Shown here: positions 1 to 7,732 of the stretch, piece by piece
Layout of the letters: the number at the start of each line of letters is the position of its first letter
Position numbering within the stretch: position 1 is the first letter of the stretch
Assembly (NCBI GenBank): GCA_964451925.1
Contig: CAYVKA010000012.1
Span: 1 to 64,000, forward strand
Reading direction: 5' to 3'
Origin: Nevskia sp964451925
GTDB lineage: Bacteria > Pseudomonadota > Gammaproteobacteria > Nevskiales > Nevskiaceae
DNA: 64,000 nt
Made by a program: the position numbers and the translations under genes
Notes under the pieces: model-generated
The model's database searches: none
Told to the model about the DNA's origin: nothing
Seen by the model: only the letters and a program-made list of their open reading frames with translations

Positions 1-34
1 ACATCCAGCTGCCGCGGCCGGCAGCCGGTCGCGA

Positions 35-292
35 TCACAAGGTCGTCGTAGGGGAACCGCCACGTTGCGGTGAGGTAGTCGCCATGCCAGTAGCTACTTG
101 AATATCCCCGACGCAATGCAGCCTGGCCGCGATCTCATCTTCGATCGTCAGCAGGTAGTCGCGTAATGTATCGACATGGACTTTTAGTCGTGAATTCCGT
201 GATCGACCCATTTTGATGACCGCGAAAGGGAGCGGATGTGGTGATGAAGCTGAGGAGCGATTGCGGATCGAACGCGCCGAGAAGCTGGTGTG
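35..292 (-). pseudogene. 5'-truncated copy of AlpA/excisionase-like HTH gene
   Basis: The minus-strand reading frame matches the intact gene at 13116-13496 without gaps between 290 and 55. About 11 base differences over 236 bp are visible by eye. The homology stops abruptly at 292, so the first third of the gene is missing. At the 3' end the frame runs into a different tail and a TGA at 35-37. It is a partial duplicate, not a functional gene. Frame conservation despite the mismatches suggests divergence between related elements rather than a very recent copy. Confidence 0.75.
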
Positions 293-365
293 TTGGCGCG
301 CAGTGACTTTTGACCCACCTACGGGGAAAGTGTGGAGTGAACCCCTAAGACTGGACCGACGCTGG

Positions 366-812
366 TCAGAAAGTCATACCGCTTCCGAGCCATACATTCT
401 GCAGAACCATGCCAGCATTAGCGGAAACAATCCGGCGCATCCGGTCGGGACGCTTGGTCAGGATTTGATAATGATGCCGCGGTGTTCTGCGCATCACGTC
501 CCAAATCGCCATGACAAACTCGTCCGAAACGTCCGGGTGAAACAGATCGCTCATCGAATTGACGAAGATCTTCTTGGGCTTACGCCAATCCAGAGGGATG
601 CTCAGGGCGGCGTAGTCCTCACGGATTCGACCATTCCAGGTGACGTTTCTGCCTCGCTTTTGGGTCAGCCCGGCATACTTCTCAACGCCCATGGCTTCCA
701 ATCTGCGAGCCATTTTCATGGCGTAGCAGTTCTTGCAACCGGCGCTCGCGAGCGAGCAACCGGCTACGGGATTCCAAGTTGCATCGGTCCACTCGATTTG
801 CGACTCGGCCAT
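366..812 (-). pseudogene. Truncated phage Gp37/Gp68 (DUF5131) family protein
   Basis: The product starts MAESQIEWTDATWNPVAGC and carries the Cys-rich motif GCKNCYA, both hallmarks of the DUF5131 (phage Gp37/Gp68) family, whose function is unknown and resembles radical-SAM-type Cys clusters. Family members are usually 230 or more residues. This one follows the family to about residue 140 (NVWLG), then reads SGMTF and stops at 148 aa. The missing C-terminal half and the break at about 385 point to a deletion or insertion. The start at 812 is chosen because the conserved N-terminus begins there, with a GGGA ribosome-binding site upstream. The upstream in-frame extension to 986 is not conserved. 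Confidence 0.75.
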
Positions 813-904
813 ATAATATCCCGTAAAAACAGACCAGTATCGCGTGGTCTTATACCAGATTCGAGCCCCGCAGTCGATGCCTCCGTGTTGGCTTTTCAGA
901 ACCA

Positions 905-936
905 CCTCCCGCCCATGCCAAAGCATGGGCGGGAGG
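905..936. terminator. Perfect 14-bp hairpin, terminator-like
   Basis: Arms CCTCCCGCCCATGC (905-918) and its exact complement (923-936) flank a CAAA loop. On the plus strand it is followed by GGTTTTCG, so it could stop plus-sense transcription. On the minus strand it lies about 90 bp upstream of the DUF5131 start and could act as an attenuator. No gene reads into it from the left. Confidence 0.4.
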
Positions 937-1042
937 GGTTTTCGAGTTAACAACGACAGCTCCTTCACTGACCTCAGCGTCTTCACTGCCTGAATCTACT
1001 GGCCTGTACAGCATCGATTCCGAGCATCGACTGGCTCCACGA

Positions 1043-1093
1043 TTACGCCGTGGGCGGACTCTTTCGGGCGAGCCAACCGCGGATATGCTTCAT
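1043..1093 (-). CDS. 16-codon ORF behind a perfect Shine-Dalgarno
   Basis: On the minus strand AGGAGG (complement 1100-1105) sits 6 nt before an ATG at 1093. The ORF encodes MKHIRGWLARKSPPTA and stops at TAA (1043-1045). It lies at the 3' edge of the hairpin-rich tract 1100-2040, so it may be a leader peptide, the start of a lost intron/element ORF, or chance. No homolog is recognised. The quality of the ribosome-binding site is the only positive evidence. Confidence 0.3.
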   Translation of the reverse strand: MKHIRGWLARKSPPTA

Positions 1094-1099
1094 TCCGTA

Positions 1100-2040
1100 C
1101 CTCCTATGAATTGATGAATTGATCGCCGGCTACCCACCGGCACCTGTCGTCTCGACTTGAGGGAATCATCAGCACCACCTGGTCTGATTCAGGGTAACGG
1201 CACCACCCGTACACCCGGCTCCTCTCGTCTCGACTTCCTAATACGCTCGATCGGGGTATCACCCCCAGCACGATTTCGCACGCAAGCTCCTTGGTTGTCC
1301 GAAGCACCTTTCGGCACCCCGGATCAGTTGCAGATTTCGACGCACCGCCTGCAACCGACCGCTCACCCCTTTCGGGGCTCCGCGCCTCCATATCAGAACT
1401 GCTCCCGCCAACTGGCCTGTACCTCACCGGGTCCATTTATCCCGGCACCAGCAGGCTTTTCCTCATTTGGACCGAGGGAACGCTTTAGCTCCTACACTCC
1501 ACACATTCGCCGTCCGTAACGGCTCCCGGATTTCTCCGGTTTCGCGCCTACGAGATTCCCAAGATGGGCGCGCTAGCTCAATGTGGTCCATGTACGTCAT
1601 CCCAACTGCAGTGGGATCAGAGCGGACTGTCGTCCTTTATCAGCGAACAAAACAGAAGACCGGCTACGTGCCCGGCCTATTACACCCTTAAGCTTTCCAG
1701 AGACCCGACCTTTCGATTGGTGCCTGGTGTTTCCGGGCATGCCTTCGCATGCCCATCACCTCGCAGTCGTTCGGATGTCCTGAAGGGACATCTTTCCGCT
1801 GCGCCACAGCCCAGGTGCGTCGGCTCCATCACTCGCACTAATTCCGCATTTCTGCGGCACGCTTCGCCACGAGTAACTTCACATCCGCCATTCCTCGATC
1901 AGGGTTTCGCGCGAACGGATTTCCCGTTCTTGCTGAGGCCCGTCCCAATCCACGACATTCCTGCCGTGCTGGGTTGGACCGCGCAGTCGCCTACGCTCCC
2001 GTTTCATGATCGCCCAACCTCACATTCACTGACCTGACAG
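1100..2040 (-). ncRNA. Candidate large structured RNA (unassigned)
   Basis: No reading frame here looks coding: frames are short, on both strands, and rich in Pro/Arg/Ser. Read on the minus strand, the tract holds many compact hairpins, several with a GAAA tetraloop: 1535-1539/1526-1530, 1313-1317/1304-1308, 1374-1377/1366-1369, 1853-1857/1844-1848. Longer stems lie at 1735-1742/1747-1754 (8 bp) and 1774-1780/1786-1792 (7 bp). A motif GTCGAGACGA occurs twice (near 1155 and 1232). It ends at a perfect AGGAGG and a 16-codon ORF. A group II intron core without its ORF, or an ornate phage/element RNA, would fit. I could not find a convincing domain V or intron ends, so no family is assigned. Confidence 0.45.
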
Positions 2041-2439
2041 CGGTTCAACGATTGGGTCGGCGGAGGAGTTACACCCCCGGCTCCCGTTGCGACGCCGCGA
2101 GCCCGATTAAAGGCACGACGCCGCTGCGTGCTCCTGCAGTTGGTCTGCAGGGCTTGTGCTTCGAGCGGAGGGTTGGCAGCCCCCACGTTCGGTAAATCAC
2201 CCGTCGGTAAACGGGCTGGTGCGTGGTGGGCGCACTCCTCTCAATTCGAGGCAAATGGACAGTGTTTCTGTCTGGAACATCCCTGCTGGCTGGCCCGCAT
2301 GGCCGCCGGCTGCGTCCCGCGCATCGGCGCGGGATGCAGCTGGGCTGGTGGAGATTCCCAGCCGGAACACTGTTTTGCCGGCGCCAGTTCTGGTCCATGG
2401 AATCTCTTCTACTGACTTTGCTTTCCACCGGAGCCTATA
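2041..2439. other. Gene-free stretch with a long inverted repeat
   Basis: No supported gene. ACAGTGTT (2259-2266) pairs with AACACTGT (2366-2373), enclosing a strong inner hairpin TCCCGCGC/GCGCGGGA (2315-2322/2327-2334) extended by GCTGC/GCAGC (2309-2313/2336-2340). The whole 115-nt unit could fold as one branched hairpin. It may belong to the structured tract to its left or be an origin or recombination site. Confidence 0.35.
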
Positions 2440-3300
2440 GTGACATTGCAAAACAAGCCGCCGGAGCAGGCCGGCATCGGCCGGCCTGGCGGCTACGATC
2501 CGTTGGTGCCGACCACCGTTACCGGCGCCATGCGCCTACTCCTCCTGGATGTCAGTCGCGGCAGTAGCCGCTACGTCTCCGGGACGGTTTCCGCCGGGCG
2601 CGCATTGGCGCTCTCGGCGAAATTTCATGAGCGCTATGACCTGTCCGGAGACCCGGTTCGCCGGTCGCGTCGGCGCGCGAAAGGGGAGGCCGTGTTCGCG
2701 CTGCACTTTTTTCCGCGGTACGGCGCGACGGACCTGAACTGGTGGCTGCTAAGGACCGACGGCGACCACCCGCTGCTGGGCCTGGAGTCCTGGCGCGACG
2801 CGACCAACGTCCGGGACGCCATCTGCTGGTGGGATCGCTACGAGCTGGTGCGGGAGCCGGTGCCGGTAGCCCACCGCCGCAAGCTCGCCGGTCCGGGCGG
2901 TAAGCCGGTCAAGCCCGTAACCTGGACCTGGCGCTTCCGGCGCGAGGCGATCGAGGCCATCCGTGCCCACATCCGGCACATCGTCCAGCACCCGGACGAC
3001 CGCCTCCGGCAACTCGCCCGGTCTCTGTCGGCGGCGCCGGGTTGGCGGCAGATCCGCAGCGATGTCAAGCAGCTTCACCGATACCTGGACCACCAGCAGG
3101 CTCAACACCGCGTGCCGGAGGCTCGGCGCGTGGCGATGCCGGCGACGATCCGCTGGACGACGCCGCGGACGATTCGCCGCGTGCCGCTCTCGGTGTTGTG
3201 CCGGCGGGCTGCGCAGGGGCAGGAGAGCTGGTTTCCGGACAACGACTGGGCGACTGGTCGGCCGCCGGAGGCCGACTTTCCGCCCCCGAACACTGTGTAG
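2440..3300 (+). CDS. Hypothetical Arg/Trp-rich protein of mobile elements
   Basis: 286 aa with a GTG start and GGAG upstream. The sequence is basic, with no signal peptide or membrane segment. The middle (about 95-185) has a tryptophan-rich pattern and the C-terminal third is Arg-rich and low in complexity. No domain is recognised. I believe similar proteins accompany integrated elements, but I cannot name a family. Strong G/C third-position preference and the absence of a better overlapping frame support it as coding. It precedes a small RHH-like gene in the same direction. Confidence 0.6.
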   Translation: MTLQNKPPEQAGIGRPGGYDPLVPTTVTGAMRLLLLDVSRGSSRYVSGTVSAGRALALSAKFHERYDLSGDPVRRSRRRAKGEAVFALHFFPRYGATDLNWWLLRTDGDHPLLGLESWRDATNVRDAICWWDRYELVREPVPVAHRRKLAGPGGKPVKPVTWTWRFRREAIEAIRAHIRHIVQHPDDRLRQLARSLSAAPGWRQIRSDVKQLHRYLDHQQAQHRVPEARRVAMPATIRWTTPRTIRRVPLSVLCRRAAQGQESWFPDNDWATGRPPEADFPPPNTV

Positions 3301-3345
3301 TCGACCTTGCCATTTCGGCCCGGTCTCACCGAAGGAGATGCCCCG

Positions 3346-3558
3346 ATGTTCTTGAAGACTCCCGATGTCCCCGTTGCCCGCCGCCTGACGATCACGCTCC
3401 CGGAATCGGCATGGAAGCAGCTCGACGCCATGACCCAGGAGACCGGCGCCCAGGGCGTGCTGGAGCACACGCTTGCCGGCTTCCTGCAGGAGGCCCTGCG
3501 AAAGGAGGAGCGCCGCGCTAAGCGCGGCTCTCGCGAGACTATCTCTGCACGCGAGTAG
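3346..3558 (+). CDS. Small ribbon-helix-helix-like protein
   Basis: 70 aa. The ATG at 3346 is preferred over the in-frame upstream start because GAAGGAG lies 7-8 nt before it. Residues about 10-60 show a beta strand (RRLTITLP) followed by two helices, the layout of plasmid-type RHH regulators, and the C-terminus is Arg/Lys/Glu-rich. It is 45 bp downstream of the previous gene and probably co-transcribed with it. A DNA-binding regulatory or antitoxin role is an inference from the shape only. Confidence 0.55.
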   Translation: MFLKTPDVPVARRLTITLPESAWKQLDAMTQETGAQGVLEHTLAGFLQEALRKEERRAKRGSRETISARE

Positions 3559-3874
3559 CTCCTGCTGGCTACCGGCCAGTGCCTAACCCTGATCACAACG
3601 CGAAGTTCGAGCAGTTCGCCGCCGACCAGTTAGGAAGAAGGTGCTTCGCTAAGAAGGCGAGGCACCTAAAGTTGTTGGGCGTTGCTTGCGGAAAGCCGCT
3701 TGGCGCGACGGGTTAAACCGGTCGCGCCAAGCGGCTCATTAAAGCCCATGAGTCCTAGATGGATTTGCTCGCCGCGCAAACGCCAAAGGGCTGGGTGGCT
3801 TGGCAAAAAGGCGATACGATTGACGGCACGGCGTGTCCAGTAAGTCCAACCCATTTGTCCGGCCGGGTCGAACC
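3559..3874. other. Gene-free stretch with recombination-site-like repeats
   Basis: No gene. GCCTAAC (3581-3587) and GTTGGGC (3674-3680) match the outer R''/R' boxes of integron attC sites and lie 100 bp apart. An 11-bp stem with one wobble (3637-3647/3655-3665 approximately) is off-centre between them. A near-perfect 43-nt palindrome follows at 3694-3736. See the separate entry and the rejected list. Confidence 0.35.
3694..3736. repeat. 43-nt palindromic hairpin
   Basis: AGCCGCTTGGCGCGAC (3694-3709) and its exact complement (3721-3736) flank an 11-nt centre that is itself nearly symmetric (GGGTTAAACCG). There is no T-run on either side, so it is unlikely to be a simple terminator. It stands between the RHH-like gene and the SRAP gene. 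Confidence 0.7.
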
Positions 3875-4540
3875 ATGTGTGTTAACTACATCCCCATTCG
3901 CAAAGACCATTGGCTGGACTACTTTGCGCACCTTGAAGCGACCTACGAATACATGGCTGAGAGCTGGCCGGGCTACGACGCTCCGATCATGCTGCCCGGC
4001 TACGAGCCGGTCCGCGCGACGTTCGGGATGGTTCCGGTGTTCGCTCAGGATGAGAGCTACATTCGCAAATACAGCACCTACAATGCGCGCAGCGAATCCA
4101 TAACAAGCAAGGTCACATTCAAAAATGCGTGGCGGTCCCGGCGCCTTTGCCTTGTCCCGGCCGAGAGCATTTTTGAACCCAACTATGAGTCGGGAAAGCC
4201 GGTGCGCTGGTCGATTTTTCGAAAGGATCGCAAGCCTTTCTGTATTGCCGGCCTCTGGGATACACGCAAGGTTGATGGGCTGCACAAGCGCTCGTTCACC
4301 ATGCTGACCATCAATGCGGATGACCACCCGTTGATGAAGCGCTTCCACGCTCCGAACGATGAAAAGCGGTCGGTGGTCATTCTGCCGCCGGAAAACTACG
4401 ACCGCTGGCTTCAGGCGCATGACCAGGACGACGACGAGCTCCGCGAAATGCTGGTGCATTTCGACGCCAGCGAGTTCGATGCCGTGCCGGCGCCGCTGCC
4501 GTCCCGCAAGAAGAAAGCTGCCGATCTGCTGGACGAATGA
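3875..4540 (+). CDS. SRAP (SOS response-associated peptidase) family protein, YedK/HMCES-like
   Basis: 221 aa. SRAP proteins crosslink abasic sites in single-stranded DNA through Cys2 once Met1 is removed. The start at 3875 gives the required MCVNY N-terminus; the in-frame upstream extension would bury Cys2. Other family marks are NARSE (about 70), CLVPAE (about 93) and a DHPLM segment with the conserved His (about 153). The TGA overlaps the ATG of the next gene, so translation is probably coupled. SRAP genes are common in phages and mobile elements, where they may protect replicating DNA. Confidence 0.9.
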   Translation: MCVNYIPIRKDHWLDYFAHLEATYEYMAESWPGYDAPIMLPGYEPVRATFGMVPVFAQDESYIRKYSTYNARSESITSKVTFKNAWRSRRLCLVPAESIFEPNYESGKPVRWSIFRKDRKPFCIAGLWDTRKVDGLHKRSFTMLTINADDHPLMKRFHAPNDEKRSVVILPPENYDRWLQAHDQDDDELREMLVHFDASEFDAVPAPLPSRKKKAADLLDE

Positions 4541-5049
4541 TGTCGATCGAGTGGGGGCAATACACCGACCGGGAGTTGCTTGGGCACTATGCCGGATTGA
4601 TGGATGCACTACGCACCCGCAATGTCGTTCGCAGTTCCAACAATCCGATTGCCGACTATGCAGAAATGCTGGTAGCCAACGCCCTCGACCTGAGGCTCGC
4701 CGGGCGCTCAGCTTCCGGCTTCGACGCCACGGATGCCACTGGTCTGCAATATCAAATCAAGGCGCGTCGGCGAACGCCCCAGAATTCTTCAACGCAGCTC
4801 AGCGCGCTGCGCAACCTTGAAAAAGATCCGTTCCATTTTTTGGCGGCGGTGATGTTTGAAGCCGATTTTTCGATTCAGTATGCGGCGGTCATCCCGCTGG
4901 CGGTCGTCCGCCAACTGAGCGGTTGGTCGGAACATACCAAGAGCCACCGGTTCCTGTTTCGGCGCAATGTCCCGGAGCAGCCGGGTGTCCAGGAGATCAC
5001 GGGTAGGCTTAATGCTTGCCTCGAATCGAAAGATCAACGCGCACCCTAG
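4537..5049 (+). CDS. PD-(D/E)XK-like protein (DUF6998-like) coupled to SRAP
   Basis: 170 aa. Visible motifs are NNPIADYAE (Glu43), a following Asp (about 63) and QIKAR (Gln73, Lys75), which together resemble the E...D...QxK core of restriction-endonuclease-fold proteins of the DUF6998 type. The gene overlaps the SRAP stop (ATGA), and a second ATG at 4540 is equally possible. Pairing a DNA-damage crosslinker with a nuclease-fold protein suggests a DNA-processing or anti-restriction role; activity is an inference. Confidence 0.65.
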   Translation: MMSIEWGQYTDRELLGHYAGLMDALRTRNVVRSSNNPIADYAEMLVANALDLRLAGRSASGFDATDATGLQYQIKARRRTPQNSSTQLSALRNLEKDPFHFLAAVMFEADFSIQYAAVIPLAVVRQLSGWSEHTKSHRFLFRRNVPEQPGVQEITGRLNACLESKDQRAP

Positions 5050-5540
5050 CTGCTTGGACGGCATCGGGCGTAGCTGCTTGGATTTTCGAACTGCTGCCTT
5101 GTCGCATCGCTCGTCAGACAACGCCGCAAAGTGCTCCCACGGTCGTCTCGTCGGGGCCCGGCCATCCAGATTCCGGCCGCCACTAGCGGAATGACGACCA
5201 AGAGCAACAACATGCCCAGGCACCCCGAACCGCGGCCGGTGTTCACAGGCGTGTGAGGGCGTGCCGGGGTTGGCTGGGACTTAAGCCACAAGCCGTGGCA
5301 GGAACTGCAGAAGAACTTGGTTTTCCCCGCGCTCCAGGCCTCGATCGTGCGCGCCGAGTGTGGGGTGACGGCCGCGCAGCGGCCGCATCGGAATGTTCGC
5401 TCTTTGGGCCGGCGTTTACTGCCGGCGAGAGCCAACATGGCGATTGCGATGGCGCCAACCACCGCCCCGGCGGTTAGCGCTTCCACAAGCTCAATCCCTG
5501 CCGCCAGCACCGCGGCTTCCCGACCTGGCCCATGCTGCAA
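5046..5540 (-). CDS. Membrane protein with zinc-ribbon
   Basis: 164 aa read from a TTG; a later GTG at residue 19 is also possible. A hydrophobic segment lies at about 23-40, then a CGRC...CSSC zinc-ribbon (Cys52/55/78/81), then a second membrane span at about 107-126 and a basic tail. It converges with the previous gene, overlapping it by 4 bp at the 3' ends. No family is recognised; a membrane-anchored zinc-ribbon sensor or assembly factor is the simplest reading. Confidence 0.55.
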   Translation of the reverse strand: MQHGPGREAAVLAAGIELVEALTAGAVVGAIAIAMLALAGSKRRPKERTFRCGRCAAVTPHSARTIEAWSAGKTKFFCSSCHGLWLKSQPTPARPHTPVNTGRGSGCLGMLLLLVVIPLVAAGIWMAGPRRDDRGSTLRRCLTSDATRQQFENPSSYARCRPSS

Positions 5541-5617
5541 TCCCCAATTGTTTCTTCCACCTTTGAGTCACTTATAGCAGAGTTTCGACGCTGCCCGGTT
5601 GCTCCTCATGGTGTCTG

Positions 5618-6295
5618 TCTGATATTCACACCGTGCTGGACCTGCAACTGGCTCCGGAGAAGCGGCTTCGGGAGCATTTCAGCGTGGTGCTGGAGAAGAC
5701 CATTTCGGAGCTGCGCGGCGTGTCGTGTCTGTCCCTGGAGGTGGTGACGGCGCCCCGGAAGCAGATCGTGAGCAGCCGGTCGTTCGGCGAGGAGGTGACC
5801 ACCTTCGAGGGGCTGCGCGAAGCGGTTTTGAGCTACGTCCACATCGCCACCGAAAAGCTCCGGGCACAGGGTTCGACGGCCGAGGCCGTTGCGGTCGGCA
5901 TCCGCACCAACCCCTTCAAGCCCGGCACGCCGCAGTACACGCGGGGGATCACGGTGCCGCTGGCCGGGGCGACCGACGATACGTTGCGGATTGGCAGGGC
6001 CGCGGAAGCCGGTTTGAAGCTGATGTATCGGTCCGGCTTCCGCTACAAGAAGGCTGAGGTGGTGCTTATGGGCCTCCGGCCGAAGGCACGGCGTCAGGCG
6101 GGGCTGTTCGACGACGCCGATGCCTTGGCGAAGCGGGACCGGTTGAATGCGGCCCTGGACCGGGTCAACGCCAGGTTCGGCCGCGGCGCCCTGGCGGTCG
6201 CCGCTGCCGGCATCGAGAAGGACTGGGGTATGCAGCGGCAGCGATTGTCGCCTTGCTACACGACACGGTGGGACGACCTGCCGGTGGCGCGGTAG
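5618..6295 (+). pseudogene. umuC: C-terminal fragment of UmuC/RulB-type Y-family DNA polymerase
   Basis: The frame from about 5621 (DIHTVLDL) to 6295 aligns with roughly the last 220 of the usual 420 residues of UmuC. It contains the little-finger region (SSRSFG, TNPFKP) and the C-terminal DUF4113-type end (LSPCYTTRWDDLPVAR). The catalytic palm is absent, so no polymerase can be made. The break lies near 5620, and the frame stays open only to a TGA at 5564. umuC/rulB genes are known hotspots for element insertion, which fits this context. Any translation would need the GTG at 5633. Confidence 0.85.
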
Positions 6296-6496
6296 GGGCA
6301 GGGCGAACCCCAAGGGGCCGGGCTCTACTCGCTTTGCTCGCCGAGCCACCAGAAACCGTGTCTCGGCCCATGCGGGTGACGATCCCTTTCGCGGCGATTG
6401 CCGACCGCTCTTTGGTTCACGTGGAACACGTTTTGACGTTATTACGTCGTTACATCATTACGTATCCCTGCATGGAGAGCAGGTCGCAAGTGCGAA

Positions 6497-7192
6497 CTAA
6501 GAAGCGCTGGCCGCCATTTCGGCGTTGATCTCCTTGATTCGCTGCCGGACCAGAATGATCTGATTTTCATTCAACTTGCCACGTACCAGGATGCCGGCGG
6601 CGTCGTCCCAGCAGGCCGCCAAAGTATCGAAGTCAAAAAGACCGGCGAACTTTAGCCACCATGTCGCCCGGGTCTCACCGCATAGGTGCCGCAGAATGTC
6701 GTCGGGATAATCAACCCGGAGATCTCCGTCGGTCGGTTCGCGCAGTACCCACATGCGGGAGCACTCGGCATGGGCGGCGTGAATGGAATGTCCTGCAAGC
6801 TCGGCGAGATCCACGGAGGCATTCCAGCGCCGGGCTTCCCTGTAGTGCCCATATTCCAGGGCGATGCCGGACTGGCGGATCACAATGTCGTGAATCACCT
6901 CGACGACGAGATCGGGGCTCTGGAGCGGCGCGGCCATGCCTCTTGCCAGCAGAGTCCACGAGTAGGCGAGCGCCTGTTGCCAGTCTGGGCTTCGGGGAGG
7001 ACAGATCATGCCCTGGGCGATGTCCTCGCACAACCGCAGATAGGTCCCATCGTGTGGAAGAGTGACCTGGAGGCCTTTGTTCTGAGCCTCAGCGACGAGG
7101 TGGGTGAATTTTTCGCTAGCCTCTTCAAGCAGCAGCTTCAATCCGGCGATTTGCTCAGCCAAGCGATTTCGGTGAGCCCGAATGCAATTCAT
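6497..7192 (-). CDS. Hypothetical protein
   Basis: 231 aa. Start chosen at the second ATG (7192), because GGAGG lies 9 nt upstream and the first ATG (7201) is inside that spacer. The N-terminus is helical and may form a short coiled coil (LAEQIAGLKLLLEEASEKF). The rest is soluble, moderately acidic and without known motifs. No family is recognised. It stands alone, convergent with the umuC remnant. Confidence 0.6.
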   Translation of the reverse strand: MNCIRAHRNRLAEQIAGLKLLLEEASEKFTHLVAEAQNKGLQVTLPHDGTYLRLCEDIAQGMICPPRSPDWQQALAYSWTLLARGMAAPLQSPDLVVEVIHDIVIRQSGIALEYGHYREARRWNASVDLAELAGHSIHAAHAECSRMWVLREPTDGDLRVDYPDDILRHLCGETRATWWLKFAGLFDFDTLAACWDDAAGILVRGKLNENQIILVRQRIKEINAEMAASAS

Positions 7193-7440
7193 GTCTACCA
7201 TCCTCCGAAGAAAAATGTGATCTACAGGAGCAAAAGAACTCTCGTACTCACAGTGTTCGAAGCTGGAACATGTCCTCAGGCGGCAGAGCCAAGCTGCTTG
7301 GGTCGCAAAGTGCAGGTGGGAACAACAGCATTCAGCAAGCCTGAATCAGCAGGCTCAGGGGACTGGTGAAACGGGGGAGGCACAAAGTTGCCTAGCTATA
7401 TGTGGTGATCGCACGCAATTGATTTTATTAAAGAAAATAT

Positions 7441-7469
7441 TTGATTTCCTGGAAAAAACGCGCTATATT
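7441..7469 (+). promoter_or_regulatory. Sigma-70-type promoter
   Basis: TTGATT (7441-7446) and TATATT (7464-7469) with an exact 17-nt spacer, inside an AT-rich stretch unusual for this DNA. It reads toward the hairpin series and terminator at 7499-7666. Confidence 0.7.
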
Positions 7470-7475
7470 TTTCCC

Positions 7476-7666
7476 GCGGTCAGAACTGCCTGCCCATGCA
7501 TCACCTCGGTGTGATGTTGGAACAACGTTCTGATGGCAATAAAGCGACTATTCATTACCGATGGGTGATGTTAGAAGTAGCTTTATGTTGTGATAGGCCT
7601 CTTCATTCGCGAACTCAGCGAATGTTCGTAGTAAAAAGGCGTCCCGCACGGGACGCCTTTTTTTTG
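7476..7666 (+). ncRNA. Candidate small RNA (about 190 nt)
   Basis: Bounded by a good promoter and a strong intrinsic terminator with no credible ORF; the only frame (from 7496) runs through the terminator. Internal hairpins are CATCAC/GTGATG (7499-7504/7511-7516), CATTACC/GGTGATG (7553-7559/7564-7570) and CATTCGC/GCGAATG (7604-7610/7618-7624). The length is near that of 6S RNA, but I see no convincing 6S bubble, so it is left unassigned. Position 7476 is an estimated start. Confidence 0.6.
7633..7666 (+). terminator. Rho-independent terminator
   Basis: GGCGTCCC (7638-7645), GCAC loop, GGGACGCC (7650-7657) followed by a run of nine T. The A-run before the stem makes it usable from the minus strand too, where it could terminate the NIPSNAP gene transcript. 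Confidence 0.9.
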
Positions 7667-7732
7667 CCTGTCCGCTTTTAAAAAAAGCGACCACATGTCG
7701 CTTACCACCACAAAGTTGCCAGCGTCCGGCTA

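Noticed and set aside
1564..2037. 157-aa plus-strand ORF
   Set aside because: Composition rich in Ser/Pro/Arg, no ribosome-binding site, and it lies antisense to the hairpin series. It is most likely a by-product of structured RNA sequence.
3581..3680. Integron attC site and gene cassette
   Set aside because: Outer boxes match, but the internal L boxes do not pair well, the strong stem is off-centre, and no integron integrase is nearby. Kept only as a weak finding.
7496..7681. 61-aa ORF within the small-RNA span
   Set aside because: It reads straight through a strong intrinsic terminator and has no ribosome-binding site.
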